Of a DNA stretch of 22,396 bases, positions 21,646 to 22,396 are shown one piece after another; position 1 is the stretch's first letter; every line of letters begins with the position of its first letter. The notes under the pieces are model-generated. The model did not search any database and was not told the DNA's origin. It saw nothing but the letters and a program-made list of their open reading frames with translations. The DNA comes from CAYRVF01 sp964427535 (lineage in GTDB: Bacteria; Chloroflexota; Ktedonobacteria; Ktedonobacterales; JADMIN01): the NCBI GenBank assembly GCA_964427535.1, contig CAYRVF010000088.1, forward strand, positions 1 to 22,396, read 5' to 3'. Made by a program: the position numbers and the translations under genes.

Positions 21646-22396
21646 ATGGCAGTTGAGTGGCAGAAGGTTCGTGACTACACCGATATCATCTTCGAGAAGG
21701 CCGAGGGGATGGCGAAGATCACCATCAACCGGCCCGAGGTGCGCAACGCGTTCCGCCCTGAGACGCTGGATGAGTTGATCGACGCCTTCGAGCGGTGCCG
21801 TGTGGACCCCGAGGTCGGCGTCGTCATCTTCACGGGGGCTGGCGACAAGGCGTTCTGTTCAGGTGGCGATCAGCGTGTGCGCGGCGAGGGTGGCTATGTC
21901 GGCAAGGACGGCGTGCCCCGCCTGAACGCGCTCGACCTGCAACACAGCATCAAGTACCTGCCGAAGCCGGTGATTGCGATGGTCGCGGGATACGCCATCG
22001 GCGGCGGGCATGTGCTCCACCTGCTCTGCGACCTGACCATCGCGGCGGACAATGCCCGCTTCGGGCAGACCGGTCCGCGTGTGGGCAGCTTCGACGCTGG
22101 CTGGGGCGCGACGTACCTGGCGCGTGTGGTGGGGCACAAAAAGGCGCGCGAGATCTGGTATCTATGCCGCCAGTACAGCGCGCAAGAAGCGCTCGACATG
22201 GGCCTCGTCAACACCGTCGTTCCGCTGGAGCGGCTTGAGGAGGAGACGGTGCAGTGGGCGCGCGAGATTCTGGAGAAGAGCCCCATCGCGATCCGCTTCC
22301 TAAAGGCCGCGTTCAACGCCGACACTGATGGGCTGGCGGGTATCCAGCAGCTCGCGGGCGACGCGACGATGCTCTACTACATGACCGAAGAGGGCA
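21646..22396 (+). CDS. menB: 1,4-dihydroxy-2-naphthoyl-CoA synthase (3' end outside window)
   Basis: Cyclises o-succinylbenzoyl-CoA to 1,4-dihydroxy-2-naphthoyl-CoA. A crotonase-fold protein, open to the window end for 250 codons; only about 20-25 residues are missing. 'INRPEVRNAFRPETLDEL', 'GDKAFCSGGDQ' and 'AGYAIGGGHVLHLLCDLTIA' form the CoA and oxyanion region. 'FGQTGPRVGSFDAGWG' and 'KKAREIWYLCRQYSAQEALD' identify MenB specifically. The Gly after QT (not Asp) points to the bicarbonate-dependent type I enzyme, as in E. coli. The start has an AAGGAG Shine-Dalgarno (21634-21639) and lies 20 nt after menH, so it belongs to the same operon. Confidence 0.96.
   Translation, partial: MAVEWQKVRDYTDIIFEKAEGMAKITINRPEVRNAFRPETLDELIDAFERCRVDPEVGVVIFTGAGDKAFCSGGDQRVRGEGGYVGKDGVPRLNALDLQHSIKYLPKPVIAMVAGYAIGGGHVLHLLCDLTIAADNARFGQTGPRVGSFDAGWGATYLARVVGHKKAREIWYLCRQYSAQEALDMGLVNTVVPLERLEEETVQWAREILEKSPIAIRFLKAAFNADTDGLAGIQQLAGDATMLYYMTEEG

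Overview
The window (about 22.4 kb, strongly GC-rich, with short intergenic gaps on both strands) looks like the chromosome of a free-living bacterium, most likely Chloroflexota of the Thermomicrobia/Sphaerobacter type. That placement is an inference. It rests on an aerobic glycerol cluster with a short PTS-type DhaM, a DUF1634 + TauE pair, an H-box region that looks derived from the 'DEFIAVASHELRTPL' kinases common in that phylum, and an actinobacterial-style glutamine-dependent NAD synthetase. No rRNA, tRNA, CRISPR array, intact insertion sequence or phage gene was seen.

Region 1 (1-4870) is a glycerol/dihydroxyacetone cluster on the + strand: the 3' half of glpK, glpF, glpD, dhaL and dhaM. 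Glycerol enters through GlpF, is phosphorylated by GlpK and oxidised to DHAP by GlpD. DhaL and DhaM are two of the three parts of a PTS-driven dihydroxyacetone kinase; the substrate-binding DhaK is not in the window. The glpK-glpF spacer holds four consecutive stem-loops, and a 19-bp perfect hairpin closes the cluster.

Region 2 (4871-7747) begins with a promoter and a cluster of CGTACA/TGTACG half-sites. A GntR/HutC-type regulator follows, then a DUF1634 membrane protein and a TauE/SafE permease in one tight operon. Next is about 540 bp without a convincing gene but rich in short dyads.

Region 3 (7748-13709) is the most unusual part. A stand-alone CheB methylesterase with a C-terminal zinc-ribbon-like segment (- strand) is divergent from an 1102-residue CheB-CheR-PAS-coiled coil-PAS-kinase-like fusion (+ strand). 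The fusion's methylesterase and methyltransferase motifs look intact, but its kinase part has lost the phospho-acceptor His (Tyr instead), the N-box Asn and the G1/G2 glycines, so it looks like a pseudokinase. An unrecognised 357-residue protein with a near-perfect Shine-Dalgarno follows. No chemoreceptor, CheA or CheW is present, so this may be a methylation-based signalling module that is not chemotaxis.

Region 4 (13798-16761) holds nadE and a small GlsB/YeaQ-type membrane protein, both on the - strand, with good terminators and a divergent promoter region. Region 5 (16762-22396) is a menaquinone operon on the + strand: a TetR regulator, menF, menD, menH and menB, with gaps of 17 nt, 0 nt, a 4-nt overlap and 20 nt. 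MenF, MenD, MenH and MenB cover the steps chorismate to isochorismate to SEPHCHC to SHCHC, then (after MenC/MenE, not seen) DHNA-CoA. menB runs off the window end.
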